From NCBI GenBank assembly GCA_029260255.1, contig JAJDDR010000561.1:1-40784 (forward strand): a stretch of 40,784 bases of DNA, written 5' to 3'. The stretch comes from Phycisphaerae bacterium. Its GTDB lineage: Bacteria > Planctomycetota > Phycisphaerae > UBA1845. This document shows, piece after piece, positions 17,826-25,950 of the stretch (positions are counted from its first letter, which is position 1; the number at the start of each line of letters is the position of its first letter). Position numbers and translations under genes: made by a program. Below the pieces are notes generated by a model. It worked only from the letters and a program-made list of their open reading frames with translations. It was not told the origin of the DNA and searched no databases.

Positions 17826-19298
17826 CTACCGGAGCGAGGCGCTCGGACTGCGGATCACAGTAATGACCGCCGGCTTCGTTTCGGAAACTGCGATCTTCTC
17901 CGCGAATGGCGCGATGAGGAACGTCTGATCACCCGCGGACTCGTCATGCAGAACATCGACCACGAACACACCAACCGCGTCGGGTGACACCCGGTATGTG
18001 AACGTCGCAAGATACGTGTGTGCCGCGGCAGTGACACTACCCGCATCGAGTCCGGCCAGCATCTGACCGTTGCCCACGTTGTACGCGTCGAACACACCGG
18101 CCGAACCCTCGAAGACGAAGTCGTCGCGTTCCTCGATGGCGATGTCGACCAAATCGAGACGCCCCCGCCGCCCCCCGCTCACGTCCAGATGCAACTGGTA
18201 GCTCTGTAGCGCGGGTTCCACCCGCCTCGATCGACCGACAGCTTCAGCATCCAACATGACGCGCACGGTCACGAGACCACCCGCAGCCACGGACCGCGCA
18301 TCGGTCGCCACGCGCAGCGCCGCGCGCCCCACAACGATCGGTTCTGCGGACAGCTCCGGCGCAGGCCCGCAGGAGCACGCATTCGTCCCCGAGAAACAAG
18401 TCAACGCGTGATTCGCGTCGTGTATGTTGCAGAAGCCATCGGGCGGACAGGCGCCAAAGGCACCTCCTGCGTCGATGTTAATGCTCTCGCACAGGTTCGT
18501 TCCACTGAAACAACTCAACGCATGGTTGCGGTCGTGAACATCGCAGAAGCCGTCCGTCTTACAGGTTCCGAATGCCCCTCCCATGTCGGAGGCGAAGACA
18601 GTCGGGTGGAGGGAACAGTTCCCCTCGAACCCGCAGTAGCACCAAGTGCAGACGTCGTCACGCACGCCGTCCTGTGGTAGGACGTCGCAACAGTCCTCGG
18701 CGGCCCAGCAATACACCTCACCGTTGTTTAGACACACGCACGTCCCCGTGTCGGGGTCACACTCGGCCGTCGCGCCGCCGCCGCTCTGGCAGAAGGCGTC
18801 GCCCGCAGGACCCGGCGTACAAGGCAGCCCGGGGATGTCGACGTTGTCACAGCCGTCGCCGCCGTTGGCGTGGAGGCAGCTGTCAAGGGTGCAATTCTTG
18901 AAGTCGTCGCAGCGGTTGACGTTGCTGCCCACGCAACTGGCACCACCGCCCCCCGGGAGATCGCCGTCAAGCGGACCGCCGGAACACATGTCCGTCAGTG
19001 TACATACATCGCCGTCATCGCAGAACGCCGTCGCAGGTTTCGCGGTGTACACGCAACCCACAAGCGCGTCGCAAGACACGTTCGTGCAACCCAAGTCGAC
19101 GGTCGCACCGGGCGTGGTGACGCAGTCGGCGATGATGCTCGGACCGTTGGTCGGAGCAGCCGGATCGCACATCAGAATGGAAGTAATCGACGAGGCCCCG
19201 TCGGGAGCCATGAACAACACCGGCCCTTGGGCCGATGCTGCAGTGGCGGCCACTCCCACAGCGCAAGTACAAAGACACAGCGCTTTTACAGGCTTCAT
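17826..19298 (-). CDS. Secreted Cys-rich protein with Cys/His dockerin-like repeats and cohesin-like end
   Basis: A 490-residue exported protein of unknown function, partly paralogous to the gene at 13878. The frame is open further upstream, but the ATG at 19296-19298 has AAGGAG before it and begins a clean signal peptide (MKPVKALCLCTCAVGVAATA). Residues about 45-240 are very Cys-rich, with CTDC-like units such as CDDGDVCTLTDMCSGG and CDDFKNCTLDSCLHANGGDGC. Two repeats follow, FGTCKTDGFCDVHDRNHALSC and FGACPPDGFCNIHDANHALTC in the 14-residue-core sense (18376-18584). The last 180 residues form a cohesin-like beta domain (SYQLHLDVSGGRRG and GVFVVDVLHDESAGDQTFLI), almost identical at its end to the paralogue. 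Confidence 0.85.
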   Translation of the reverse strand: MKPVKALCLCTCAVGVAATAASAQGPVLFMAPDGASSITSILMCDPAAPTNGPSIIADCVTTPGATVDLGCTNVSCDALVGCVYTAKPATAFCDDGDVCTLTDMCSGGPLDGDLPGGGGASCVGSNVNRCDDFKNCTLDSCLHANGGDGCDNVDIPGLPCTPGPAGDAFCQSGGGATAECDPDTGTCVCLNNGEVYCWAAEDCCDVLPQDGVRDDVCTWCYCGFEGNCSLHPTVFASDMGGAFGTCKTDGFCDVHDRNHALSCFSGTNLCESINIDAGGAFGACPPDGFCNIHDANHALTCFSGTNACSCGPAPELSAEPIVVGRAALRVATDARSVAAGGLVTVRVMLDAEAVGRSRRVEPALQSYQLHLDVSGGRRGRLDLVDIAIEERDDFVFEGSAGVFDAYNVGNGQMLAGLDAGSVTAAAHTYLATFTYRVSPDAVGVFVVDVLHDESAGDQTFLIAPFAEKIAVSETKPAVITVIRSPSASLR

Positions 19299-19765
19299 GC
19301 CTCGCTCCTTCTTGATGCCCACGCCGCCACCCTCGGCCACGCGGAGCACAAACTGTTGATTCTCTCCTGCGACGCCCAGGAGCCGGCGCGCGGGGATTGA
19401 AGTGAATCCCGATTCTGGATGTGTTTGGCAACTCACCGCAGAGGTCGTCACGCCAAACCCGCACCGGACCATCGGAACCTATCTAAGATCAGTATGGCGG
19501 AGGCTGGGGATGCCTGTCAAGGATGAAGCCAGTAAGCCTGTCAGCAATGACGTCATCCGCCATCACGGGTTGGCCGATACGGGCGCCATCGACCCCGCCG
19601 GATGCCGGCGCGGGCGCAACGAGGAACACGTCATCGGCGTCGTCAAGGAACAACAGCTCGTTCTCCAAATCCTCCCTTCAGAACCGCGACTGTAAAGGAG
19701 CGGCCTCGAAGCGCAGTGCCAGACCGGCACGCGCCCGCAACGCGCACCTCCTTCGACGCCGATGC
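19299..19765. other. Intergenic region between two secreted-protein genes
   Basis: It contains the leader and presumed promoter of the 490-residue gene and, at 19682-19705, copy C of the 3'-flank motif. An open stretch of about 60 codons on the minus strand (about 19680-19500) has no start with a sound ribosome site and no recognised similarity. I do not call a gene here. Confidence 0.45.
19682..19705. repeat. Conserved 3'-flank motif, copy C
   Basis: AACCGCGACTGTAAAGGAGC and flanking bases lie about 60 bases beyond the stop of the beta-helix protein gene at 19766. The orientation relative to the gene is the same as in copies A and B. Confidence 0.7.
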
Positions 19766-21622
19766 CTACGGATACGCTCGCCCGAACAGCAACTGGAACG
19801 TCCCGAAGTCCGAGAAGTCAACGTCGCCGTCACAGTCGGTGTCGAACACGTCACAGACTTCCGAAGACGGCGGTTCCCCCGGGCCGCTCTGACACACACT
19901 GAACGCGTCGAAGTCGAAGACGTCCACCGTCTCATCACCGTTGATCTGCCCGAATCCGGCGTATTCATACGCGCCCATGTCCACGCGAGAGCAGAGAACC
20001 CGCGGATTGCCCGCGAGGTCGACCGCGGACCCTTCCGCGCTGAAACTCGGATCGCCCGCGTCGATCGCCGGCGAACCCGTGAGCACGCGATAATCTCCCC
20101 CGGCCGAATCGACGAACATGGGATCGCCAACCACATTCCCTTCGCCGCTTGCATCTGCTGGTTCCTGAAGCAGGCTGTACATGACAGGTACCACGGCGCC
20201 GGTAACCACCCCTGGTGTTTCGTTCCCCGCAAAGACGCAGTTCTCCAGGACAAGTTCCTCCCCAGATTGTGGCCAGAATATCTGATTCACCGCACTGCCG
20301 GAACTCGCGAAGAAACCGTTGGCGACGAACGTGCAATTCCGCAGGACTCCCCTTTTTGCCCCCAATGCCCCCCCGCTCGCGGACCCAGGCCCGGACCCAA
20401 CTTCGTTGAGCGCAAGAACGCAGTTGATGGCCGTCAAACTCTGAGCCCAGATAGCACCGCCAGAGCCGGGATCACAACCACCAAGGCAGCAAAGCGCCCC
20501 CGCGCGATTTTCGAGGAACTCACTACGATGAATAGACGCCACAGACGCGTGGACGGCTCCGCCAAACCCGCCACATCCGGGCACTCCGAATTCATCGTGG
20601 CCACCGCCGTTGCCCGCGCGGTTGTCGATAAACACTGACTTCTCGATGATCACCATGTCCGACGTCGAACGTATCGCCCCGCCGCTGCCGCCGTCGCCGG
20701 AGCCCTTCAGCCCCGCGGCCCCGTCGCCCGCCCGATTGTTGTCAAACTTTGAATTCGCAATAACCAGATCTTCTGACGACGAGAATATCGCGCCTCCGTC
20801 CCCACCGTCGGCCGGCCAGCCAAGACCCACGCTACCATCGCCCGCTCGGTTGTTCGTAAACGCGCACCCGTCAAACCGAACGTGCGCATCCGCCATGACC
20901 CGCACCGCGCCCGCAGGTCCGCCGTCGACTTGAAAACAGTCGGGGAGAGGCTCACACGTGAACGGCGCCCCGGGAAGAATCCAGTTATCATCGAACAAGC
21001 ATCGCAGGACGGTTACTGTCGCGCCCGTACCGCAGAACAGCGCGCCGCCGCCCCCGTCGTCTAGCGAAAAAGAACGATTCCCTCGGAGCTCCACGTCCTC
21101 CAGCCGGACGGTCGAATTGACAACACGCATCCCGCCCCCGCCGAACACCGACACGCCGTCGGAGATGACAAACCCGCTCACCAACACCGGCTGCGACGTA
21201 TCGATGACCTTCGTCACGTGACGTGTGTTGCCGCCGACCAGATTCCCGCTGAGAACCGTCGTCAACGGGCCCAGGTTTCGCTCTTCGAGCGACGCTTCGT
21301 TGCCCACAAACGAACCGTAGAGCGATACCCCTCCGGGAATCTCGAACGACATCAACACATCGCCCGTACCGCGATCCGCCGCATAGGTACCGCCCGCAAC
21401 CCAAATGTCATCGCCGGCCGCCGAACCCGCAAACGCATCCTGGAGATCCACGAACGCGTCCGACCAACTGCTACCGTCGTTGTTACCACCCGCCCCGCCG
21501 TTGACGTAGATGACGCCCCCTCGGGCTTCGGATCGCCAAGGCGAAAACGTGCCTCCGAAACACACGAGAATCGCCGATGTGCAAGACAGAATACTCAGGT
21601 TCTCTCGTCCGAACGCCGACAT
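19766..21622 (-). CDS. Secreted right-handed beta-helix protein with C-terminal dockerin-like domain
   Basis: A 618-residue exported protein. The N-terminus has a long hydrophobic segment (LSILSCTSAILVCFGGTF), consistent with a signal peptide. Then comes a typical pectate-lyase-like/polymorphic-membrane-protein opening, VIYVNGGAGGNNDGSSWSDA, followed by ADDIWVAGGTY-type and LSGNLVGGN segments. About residues 110-480 are repeated beta-helix rungs rich in GGAI/NNRAG, such as GGDGGAIFSS and GGSGGAIRSTS. The last 65 residues are dockerin-like, with GQINGDETVDVFDFDAF and a clean EF-hand loop, DTDCDGDVDFSDF. The protein ends LFGRAYP. It probably binds or is displayed on a surface, and no active site is recognisable. 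A candidate promoter lies at 21795-21824. Confidence 0.9.
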   Translation of the reverse strand: MSAFGRENLSILSCTSAILVCFGGTFSPWRSEARGGVIYVNGGAGGNNDGSSWSDAFVDLQDAFAGSAAGDDIWVAGGTYAADRGTGDVLMSFEIPGGVSLYGSFVGNEASLEERNLGPLTTVLSGNLVGGNTRHVTKVIDTSQPVLVSGFVISDGVSVFGGGGMRVVNSTVRLEDVELRGNRSFSLDDGGGGALFCGTGATVTVLRCLFDDNWILPGAPFTCEPLPDCFQVDGGPAGAVRVMADAHVRFDGCAFTNNRAGDGSVGLGWPADGGDGGAIFSSSEDLVIANSKFDNNRAGDGAAGLKGSGDGGSGGAIRSTSDMVIIEKSVFIDNRAGNGGGHDEFGVPGCGGFGGAVHASVASIHRSEFLENRAGALCCLGGCDPGSGGAIWAQSLTAINCVLALNEVGSGPGSASGGALGAKRGVLRNCTFVANGFFASSGSAVNQIFWPQSGEELVLENCVFAGNETPGVVTGAVVPVMYSLLQEPADASGEGNVVGDPMFVDSAGGDYRVLTGSPAIDAGDPSFSAEGSAVDLAGNPRVLCSRVDMGAYEYAGFGQINGDETVDVFDFDAFSVCQSGPGEPPSSEVCDVFDTDCDGDVDFSDFGTFQLLFGRAYP

Positions 21623-21794
21623 GATCGCCTCCTTCGAAAGTCACTGATCGAACACAATCCGCCCGCGACCCAAACCACAGAGTCCACGGACTGACCACTC
21701 CCGACGTGCGACCACGATCCGCCGAAGACGCAGAGGTGAGGTATCGAGTAGACACGCGCCCCGCGCCGTCATTCCGCCGGAAGCCTACAACGCG

Positions 21795-21824
21795 ATTATA
21801 CGACGTGCGAGACGCCACCCACAA
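21795..21824 (-). promoter_or_regulatory. Candidate promoter of the beta-helix protein gene
   Basis: On the minus strand, TTGTGG (21824-21819), an 18-base spacer and a perfect TATAAT (21800-21795) precede the gene start by about 170 bases. The -35 box is weak. Confidence 0.35.
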
Positions 21825-22192
21825 ATCCCTTATTGCGGATTCTGCTCAATTGACAGGCAGTTCCCAACCCCGTGTGGCCCCGTGACAGAGGTGAAAGTCA
21901 CAACTGTCGCAGACCCGCCGCTGCGCCTTCGACCGGCTCGGCAACTACGCAGACAAGAACGCCTCGTTTGCCCCCACTGACCCGGACCGCCCTTTCCGAC
22001 CCGGTACACGCCTGATCCGCACAAATCCGCGCCAAAACAGATCAGACCTGACGTTATTACCATGCGGAGACACTGCGCGCCCAACGCAGAACCACGATGC
22101 ACAAAACAAAGCTATGTCGCGCCACCAAAACCCCACCTCCCACGGCAAAAACGCACTTTCACCCCACAAACGCAAGAACGTAATTCCTGAGG

Positions 22193-22231
22193 CGGAACGG
22201 ACTTTGGCGCACAGCGGAACACTTTGGCGCA
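22193..22231 (+). repeat. Tandem repeats resembling a transposon end
   Basis: Two near-copies of CGGAAC...ACTTTGGCGCA begin at 22193 and 22215, with cores 20 bases apart. Multiple short end repeats of this kind occur at IS21-like termini. No IS21 genes are present, so this may be a remnant. Confidence 0.35.
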
Positions 22232-22518
22232 AAACTCCAGCCTGCCCGCCCCCGTGTCTCGCCACATAGCGTACCAAGTCCGTCGCAAGGTCCTCCACTC
22301 AGAGCAACCTTCAAGCCCGCCTCGAACCTCGTTCGTTGACCTTGATTCAGGACGCCAGTGCGACATTACACCCCCTCGCGAATCTATGCGCCTCAGCTCC
22401 AACACCGGGCCGGTGCAACCCGGGCCAGGTGCAGCGAGGCTCCCGGACTGAGATCCGAGGCGGGGGGAATCGAATCCGCTACGATTTGCCCTGACAAAAC
22501 CCGAATTGAGGAGGCGAA

Positions 22519-23402
22519 ATGGGCATCGTTCGTACGATCTTCTTGATCCTCTGGGCGTTCATCGCACACCGCTCCACCATCGCATCCGAGATCCTCGCGC
22601 TGCGTCATCAACTCGGGATTCTGCAGCGGTCGGTGAAACGCCCACGACTTCGGCAGCGTGATGGGATTCTCTGGGTTTGGCTGTCCCGGTTCTGGGCGAA
22701 CTGGCGTTCGTGCCCGACGATCGTCAAGCCAGCCACCGTCCTTCGCTGGCACCGCGACAGCTTCAGGCTCTACTGGCGTTGGAAGTCGCGCGGTAAGCCC
22801 GGGCGTCCAAGGATCGACGCAGAGATCCGTAGCCAGATCCGGCGCATGTCTCCGGAGAGCGCCACGTGGGGATCGCCTCGGATTCAATCCGAGTTGGCGC
22901 TGCTCGGTCACACGGTGGATCAGTCGACGGTGGTGAAGTACATGCGCCGGCATCGCACACCGCCCTCCCAGACCTGGCGCACGTTTATCGAGAACCACGC
23001 TCGCGATATCGCAGCCATCGATTTCTTCGTCGTGCCGACCGTACGATTTCGATTGCCGTACTGCCTCGTTGTCCTTCGGCATGATCGGCGGCGTGTTGTC
23101 CACTTCAACGTCACGGCCCATCCAACTGCGCAATGGACAGGCCAGCAGATTGTCGAGGCGTTTCCGTATGACGAATCGGCTCGATTCGTCGAGTTTGCTT
23201 GAATCATGTGATCGTGCTCAACGAAACGCACCTGCGACTCGTTCTCGCGAGCTACTTTGCGTATTATCACGAAGCCAGGACGCATCTTTCGCTGGAGCGC
23301 AACGCTCCAATGCCACGTCGCGTCGAGCACCCATCCGAAGGAAAGGTGATTGCGATTCCTCAGGTTGGCGGACTGCATCACAGGTACACGCGGGCCGCCT
23401 GA
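22519..23402 (+). pseudogene. DDE transposase (integrase-core family), internally deleted and frameshifted
   Basis: The first part (22519-23202, ATG with GAGGAGG upstream) gives 227 residues: an N-terminal helix, a helix-turn-helix-like region (STIASEILALRHQLGILQ), WHRDSFRLYWRWKSRGKPGR, and the start of the catalytic core with the first Asp in AAIDFFVVPT. The frame then reads FPYDESARFVEFA and stops. The C-terminal part resumes in another frame at about 23199 (LNHVIVLNETHLR, YHEARTHLSL, VGGLHHRYTR). Intact relatives have about 45 residues between these parts, including the second Asp (RDRD) and the Glu (NPYVER). Both are missing, so the enzyme should be inactive. I could not define terminal inverted repeats. 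Confidence 0.88.
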
Positions 23403-23707
23403 GATAACCCGCTGCTTCGACGCCTGATCCGCGTTCAGCATATGCGATCGAGCGGCGTCTTCGCGCGTCCGATCGCTCAGATACGCAGTTCTGGCGAGTG
23501 TCGCGGCGAATCCTTGGTCTCGGAGTCGCCTCGATGCTCGCCACTCGTGTCGCCTACCCTCGCGACCACCACGGATGGAATAATTCGCAAGCACAGCGAA
23601 ATAGACCGAACGGACATGATCGGTTCTCACGCCTTCCGGTTGCCGATATGATCGGTTCCGGAATCGAAATCGTGCGATGAAGCTGAAGCACTCGCCCACG
23701 GGAGACT
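23403..23707. other. Intergenic region upstream of the GH130 gene
   Basis: About 305 bases with no credible gene. Two direct copies of ATGATCGGTTC, at 23616-23626 and 23648-23658, lie 32 bases apart (about three helical turns) just upstream of the GH130 start and might be an operator. Confidence 0.35.
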
Positions 23708-24652
23708 ATGATGGCCGACAACTCGCCGATCGTCCGGAGGCATGAGAGAAACCCCATACTGACGGCGGCGGACATACCGTACCGTGTCGAAACCGTCCAC
23801 AACGCCGCGGTGGTCAAGCATGACGGCAAGTACGTGATGCTGTTTCGGTCGCATCGGGACAACGGCCGCTGCATTCTGGGCTTGGCCGACAGCGACGACG
23901 GCTTCAAATTCACCGCCCGCCCGGAGCCGTTCATCGTTCCAGCGCCCGAGGGCATCTTCGGTGAGTACGAGGCGTTCGGTGTTGAGGATCCTCGAATCAC
24001 GTTCCTGGACGGCGAGTACCTCATCACCTACAGCGCATACTCCCGACACGGCGTACGCATCGGGTTGGCCAAGACGCGCGATTTCGATTCGGTGGAACGG
24101 GTAGCACTCATCACGCAGGCGGACATGCGCAACGTCGTCATTTTCCCCGAGAAAATCAACGGAGCGTACGTGCGCCTCGATCGACCCCACAGCGAGATAT
24201 CGCCGTGGGCGATCTGGATCAGCTACTCGCCGGATCTCATCCACTGGGGCAAATCGCAGGTGGTGATGAAGCCGGTGCAATACCACTGGGACGAGATGAA
24301 GATCGGTCCCGGCGCTCCGCCGATTCGGACCGAGCGCGGCTGGCTTCATATCTATCACGGGGTGTTTCCGACCATGGACGGTTCGGTGTATCGCCTGGGC
24401 GTCGCGCTGCACGATCTCGACAATCCCACACGCATCCTCGGCGTCTGCGATCGCTGGATCCTGCAGCCCGAGGACCCGTGGGAGATCACCGGCTACGTAC
24501 ACAATGTCGTGTTCACCTGCGCGGCGGTCCCTGAGCCCGACGGCACCGTGAAGATCTACTGGGGTGGTGCGGACAAGGTCATGTGCGCCGGAACGGCGAT
24601 ACTCGACGAACTTGTCGATCTGTGTCTCACTGAAGGCAGGCCGCCGTTCTAG
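23708..24652 (+). CDS. Glycoside hydrolase family 130 protein (mannoside phosphorylase-like)
   Basis: A five-bladed propeller enzyme, 314 residues, probably a cytoplasmic phosphorylase that cleaves beta-1,4-mannosidic bonds with phosphate to give mannose 1-phosphate. Family signatures are RHERNPILTAADIPY at the N-terminus, FNAAVVKHDGKYVMLFRS-like text with NAAVVKHDG, the catalytic Asp94 in FGVEDPRIT, NVVIFPEKINGAYVRLDRP, and WLHIYHGVF. The GH130 subgroup and the exact substrate cannot be settled by eye, and some members are hydrolases. ATG codons lie at 23708 and 23711 after GGGAGAC. There are no sugar transporters or partner hydrolases nearby. It stands between the transposase remnant and a DinB-like gene. 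Confidence 0.92.
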   Translation: MMADNSPIVRRHERNPILTAADIPYRVETVHNAAVVKHDGKYVMLFRSHRDNGRCILGLADSDDGFKFTARPEPFIVPAPEGIFGEYEAFGVEDPRITFLDGEYLITYSAYSRHGVRIGLAKTRDFDSVERVALITQADMRNVVIFPEKINGAYVRLDRPHSEISPWAIWISYSPDLIHWGKSQVVMKPVQYHWDEMKIGPGAPPIRTERGWLHIYHGVFPTMDGSVYRLGVALHDLDNPTRILGVCDRWILQPEDPWEITGYVHNVVFTCAAVPEPDGTVKIYWGGADKVMCAGTAILDELVDLCLTEGRPPF

Positions 24653-24814
24653 TGTTGAGCCTCAGAAAAGACGGCGTTTTCCTGCACCAGTCGGCGCATC
24701 GCTCGGCTTTCGCGCTTGCACAAAACACGAAGGCCGCGAGAATGTCCTTCGGGGATCGGCGGGCCAGCCGAGTCACTACCAACGTCAAGTGTACTGCCCA
24801 TAGGAGGAACTCAG

Positions 24815-25303
24815 ATGACATCGAAGGACGTAATCAAGAACACAATTGACATGGGGAACGAGATTTTGAATGCCTACATCGGCGACATGACCGATGCCGA
24901 CCTGATGGTGCGTTCGGTTGAAGGCACGAACCACATTGCATGGCAGATGGGCCACTTGATCTCGTCGGAACACCAGATGCTCTCGGATGCGGGATTTCAG
25001 ATGCCCGCCCTCCCCGACGGGTTCGCGGAGATGCACACCAAGGAAACCGCAACTTCCGACGACGCGGCGAAGTTCTTTGCCAAGGCGCAGTACATGGACG
25101 CGTTGGCGGAGCAGCGCAAGGGAACGGTGGCTGCCCTGGCCGCGGTCGCCGACGCCGACTTCGACAAGCCCACACCCGAATCGATGCAAGCCTACGCCCC
25201 GACGGTCGGCGCGGCGTTCAATATCATCGGCTTGCACACGATGATGCACGCGGCGCAGTTCGTGTCGGTCCGCCGGAAGCTGGGCAAGCCGATTGTGATC
25301 TAG
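24815..25303 (+). CDS. DinB-like putative metalloenzyme
   Basis: A 162-residue four-helix-bundle protein of the DinB/YfiT superfamily. The ATG at 24815 has AGGAGGA six bases upstream, so I prefer it to the longer frame opening at 24716. Candidate metal ligands are the His in NHIAWQMGHL (near 42-49) and the His pair in GLHTMMHAAQF near the end, in the usual first-helix and last-helix positions. SVRRKLGKP at the C-terminus is also typical. Members include bacillithiol or mycothiol transferases and many proteins of unknown role. The substrate is unknown. It ends just before repeat copy 3 and converges on the Clp N-domain gene. Confidence 0.88.
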   Translation: MTSKDVIKNTIDMGNEILNAYIGDMTDADLMVRSVEGTNHIAWQMGHLISSEHQMLSDAGFQMPALPDGFAEMHTKETATSDDAAKFFAKAQYMDALAEQRKGTVAALAAVADADFDKPTPESMQAYAPTVGAAFNIIGLHTMMHAAQFVSVRRKLGKPIVI

Positions 25304-25332
25304 TGTAGTGTCTCAGCCGGATGGTGTTCTTC

Positions 25333-25432
25333 CGAGCCCCGACCGTGAGGGAGGGGACTCAGCCGGGGCGCTGGTATCGCAGTCCACCGCTTCCTCACGA
25401 GCGCGGCTCGGTTTGCACATCGATTCAGGTGG
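25333..25432 (+). repeat. Interspersed hairpin repeat, copy 3
   Basis: Left arm 25333-25354 (CGAGCCCCGACCGTGAGGGA) and right arm 25387-25410 form a strong stem. The tail CACATCGATTCAGGTGGG matches copies 1 and 2. It fills the gap between the convergent DinB-like and Clp N-domain genes, so it may terminate both. Confidence 0.8.
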
Positions 25433-25446
25433 GTCGCAACGCCGGC

Positions 25447-25890
25447 TTATCGCTGCGCGAGAATCTCGCGCGCTCTTGCACGGGCGTTCTCAAAGTTCAC
25501 ACCGAACTTGTCCAGCGCCCGCTCGGCCACGCTGCCCGGTTCCTTGAGCATGGCCAATAGCAGATGCTCCGTGCAGACCTCTTTGGAGTCGAGTTCCTGG
25601 GCCAAGGAGATGGCGTTGGCTACCGTGCTCTTGAGATGCGGCGAGCCCGGCAGGTCCCCGAAAACGCAGGTGTCCTCGAGGCTCTTCTTAACAAACCGCT
25701 CGATCTCGGCCTTGAGCCGATACTCGTCAATCCCAAACGAAGTCAACAACTTCGACCCGACCCCGGTGCCCTCACGCAAGATCGCCAGCAGAACGTGTTC
25801 GGTGCCCAGATACTCCTGGTCCGCTTCGTCTGCGAGCTCACGCGCATCCTTCACGACCGTGGCAACGCGTTGGCTAAACTTCTCGTACAT
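25447..25890 (-). CDS. Stand-alone Clp N-terminal domain protein
   Basis: A 147-residue protein consisting of the double ClpA/ClpC N-domain repeat alone. The first repeat has FSQRVATVVKDARELADE and YLGTEHVLLAILREGTGVG. The second has LKSTVANAISLAQELDS and VCTEHLLLAMLKEPGSVAE. In ClpC this domain binds substrates and adaptors, but no ATPase module follows: the frame ends 10-15 residues after the second repeat. It could be an adaptor, a decoy or a regulator of Clp proteases. It is preceded on the same strand by a coiled-coil membrane protein gene (60-base gap), and the three may be co-expressed. The ATG is the only good start. Confidence 0.9.
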   Translation of the reverse strand: MYEKFSQRVATVVKDARELADEADQEYLGTEHVLLAILREGTGVGSKLLTSFGIDEYRLKAEIERFVKKSLEDTCVFGDLPGSPHLKSTVANAISLAQELDSKEVCTEHLLLAMLKEPGSVAERALDKFGVNFENARARAREILAQR

Positions 25891-25950
25891 CTCTTCGTTC
25901 CGGCGCCGCGACGTCGCAATCCGAAAACGGCACGGTATCGCCTCGCGCGA

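Larger units (their letters stand above)
21623..22518. other. Long non-coding stretch with possible insertion-sequence remnants
   Basis: About 900 bases lie between the beta-helix gene start and the broken transposase. A minus-strand promoter candidate sits near 21800, and tandem ACTTTGGCGCA repeats lie at 22193-22231. The remainder is less GC-rich than its surroundings, and I see no gene in it. Confidence 0.45.

Noticed and set aside
19299-19472. Upstream extension of the 490-residue secreted protein frame
   Set aside because: The ATG at 19298 has a strong ribosome site and begins a clean signal peptide. The extension would bury it.
19500-19690. An open minus-strand stretch of about 60 codons (contains ENELLFLDDADDVFLVAP)
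   Set aside because: It has plausible-looking composition but no start with properly spaced ribosome site, no signal peptide and no known relative.
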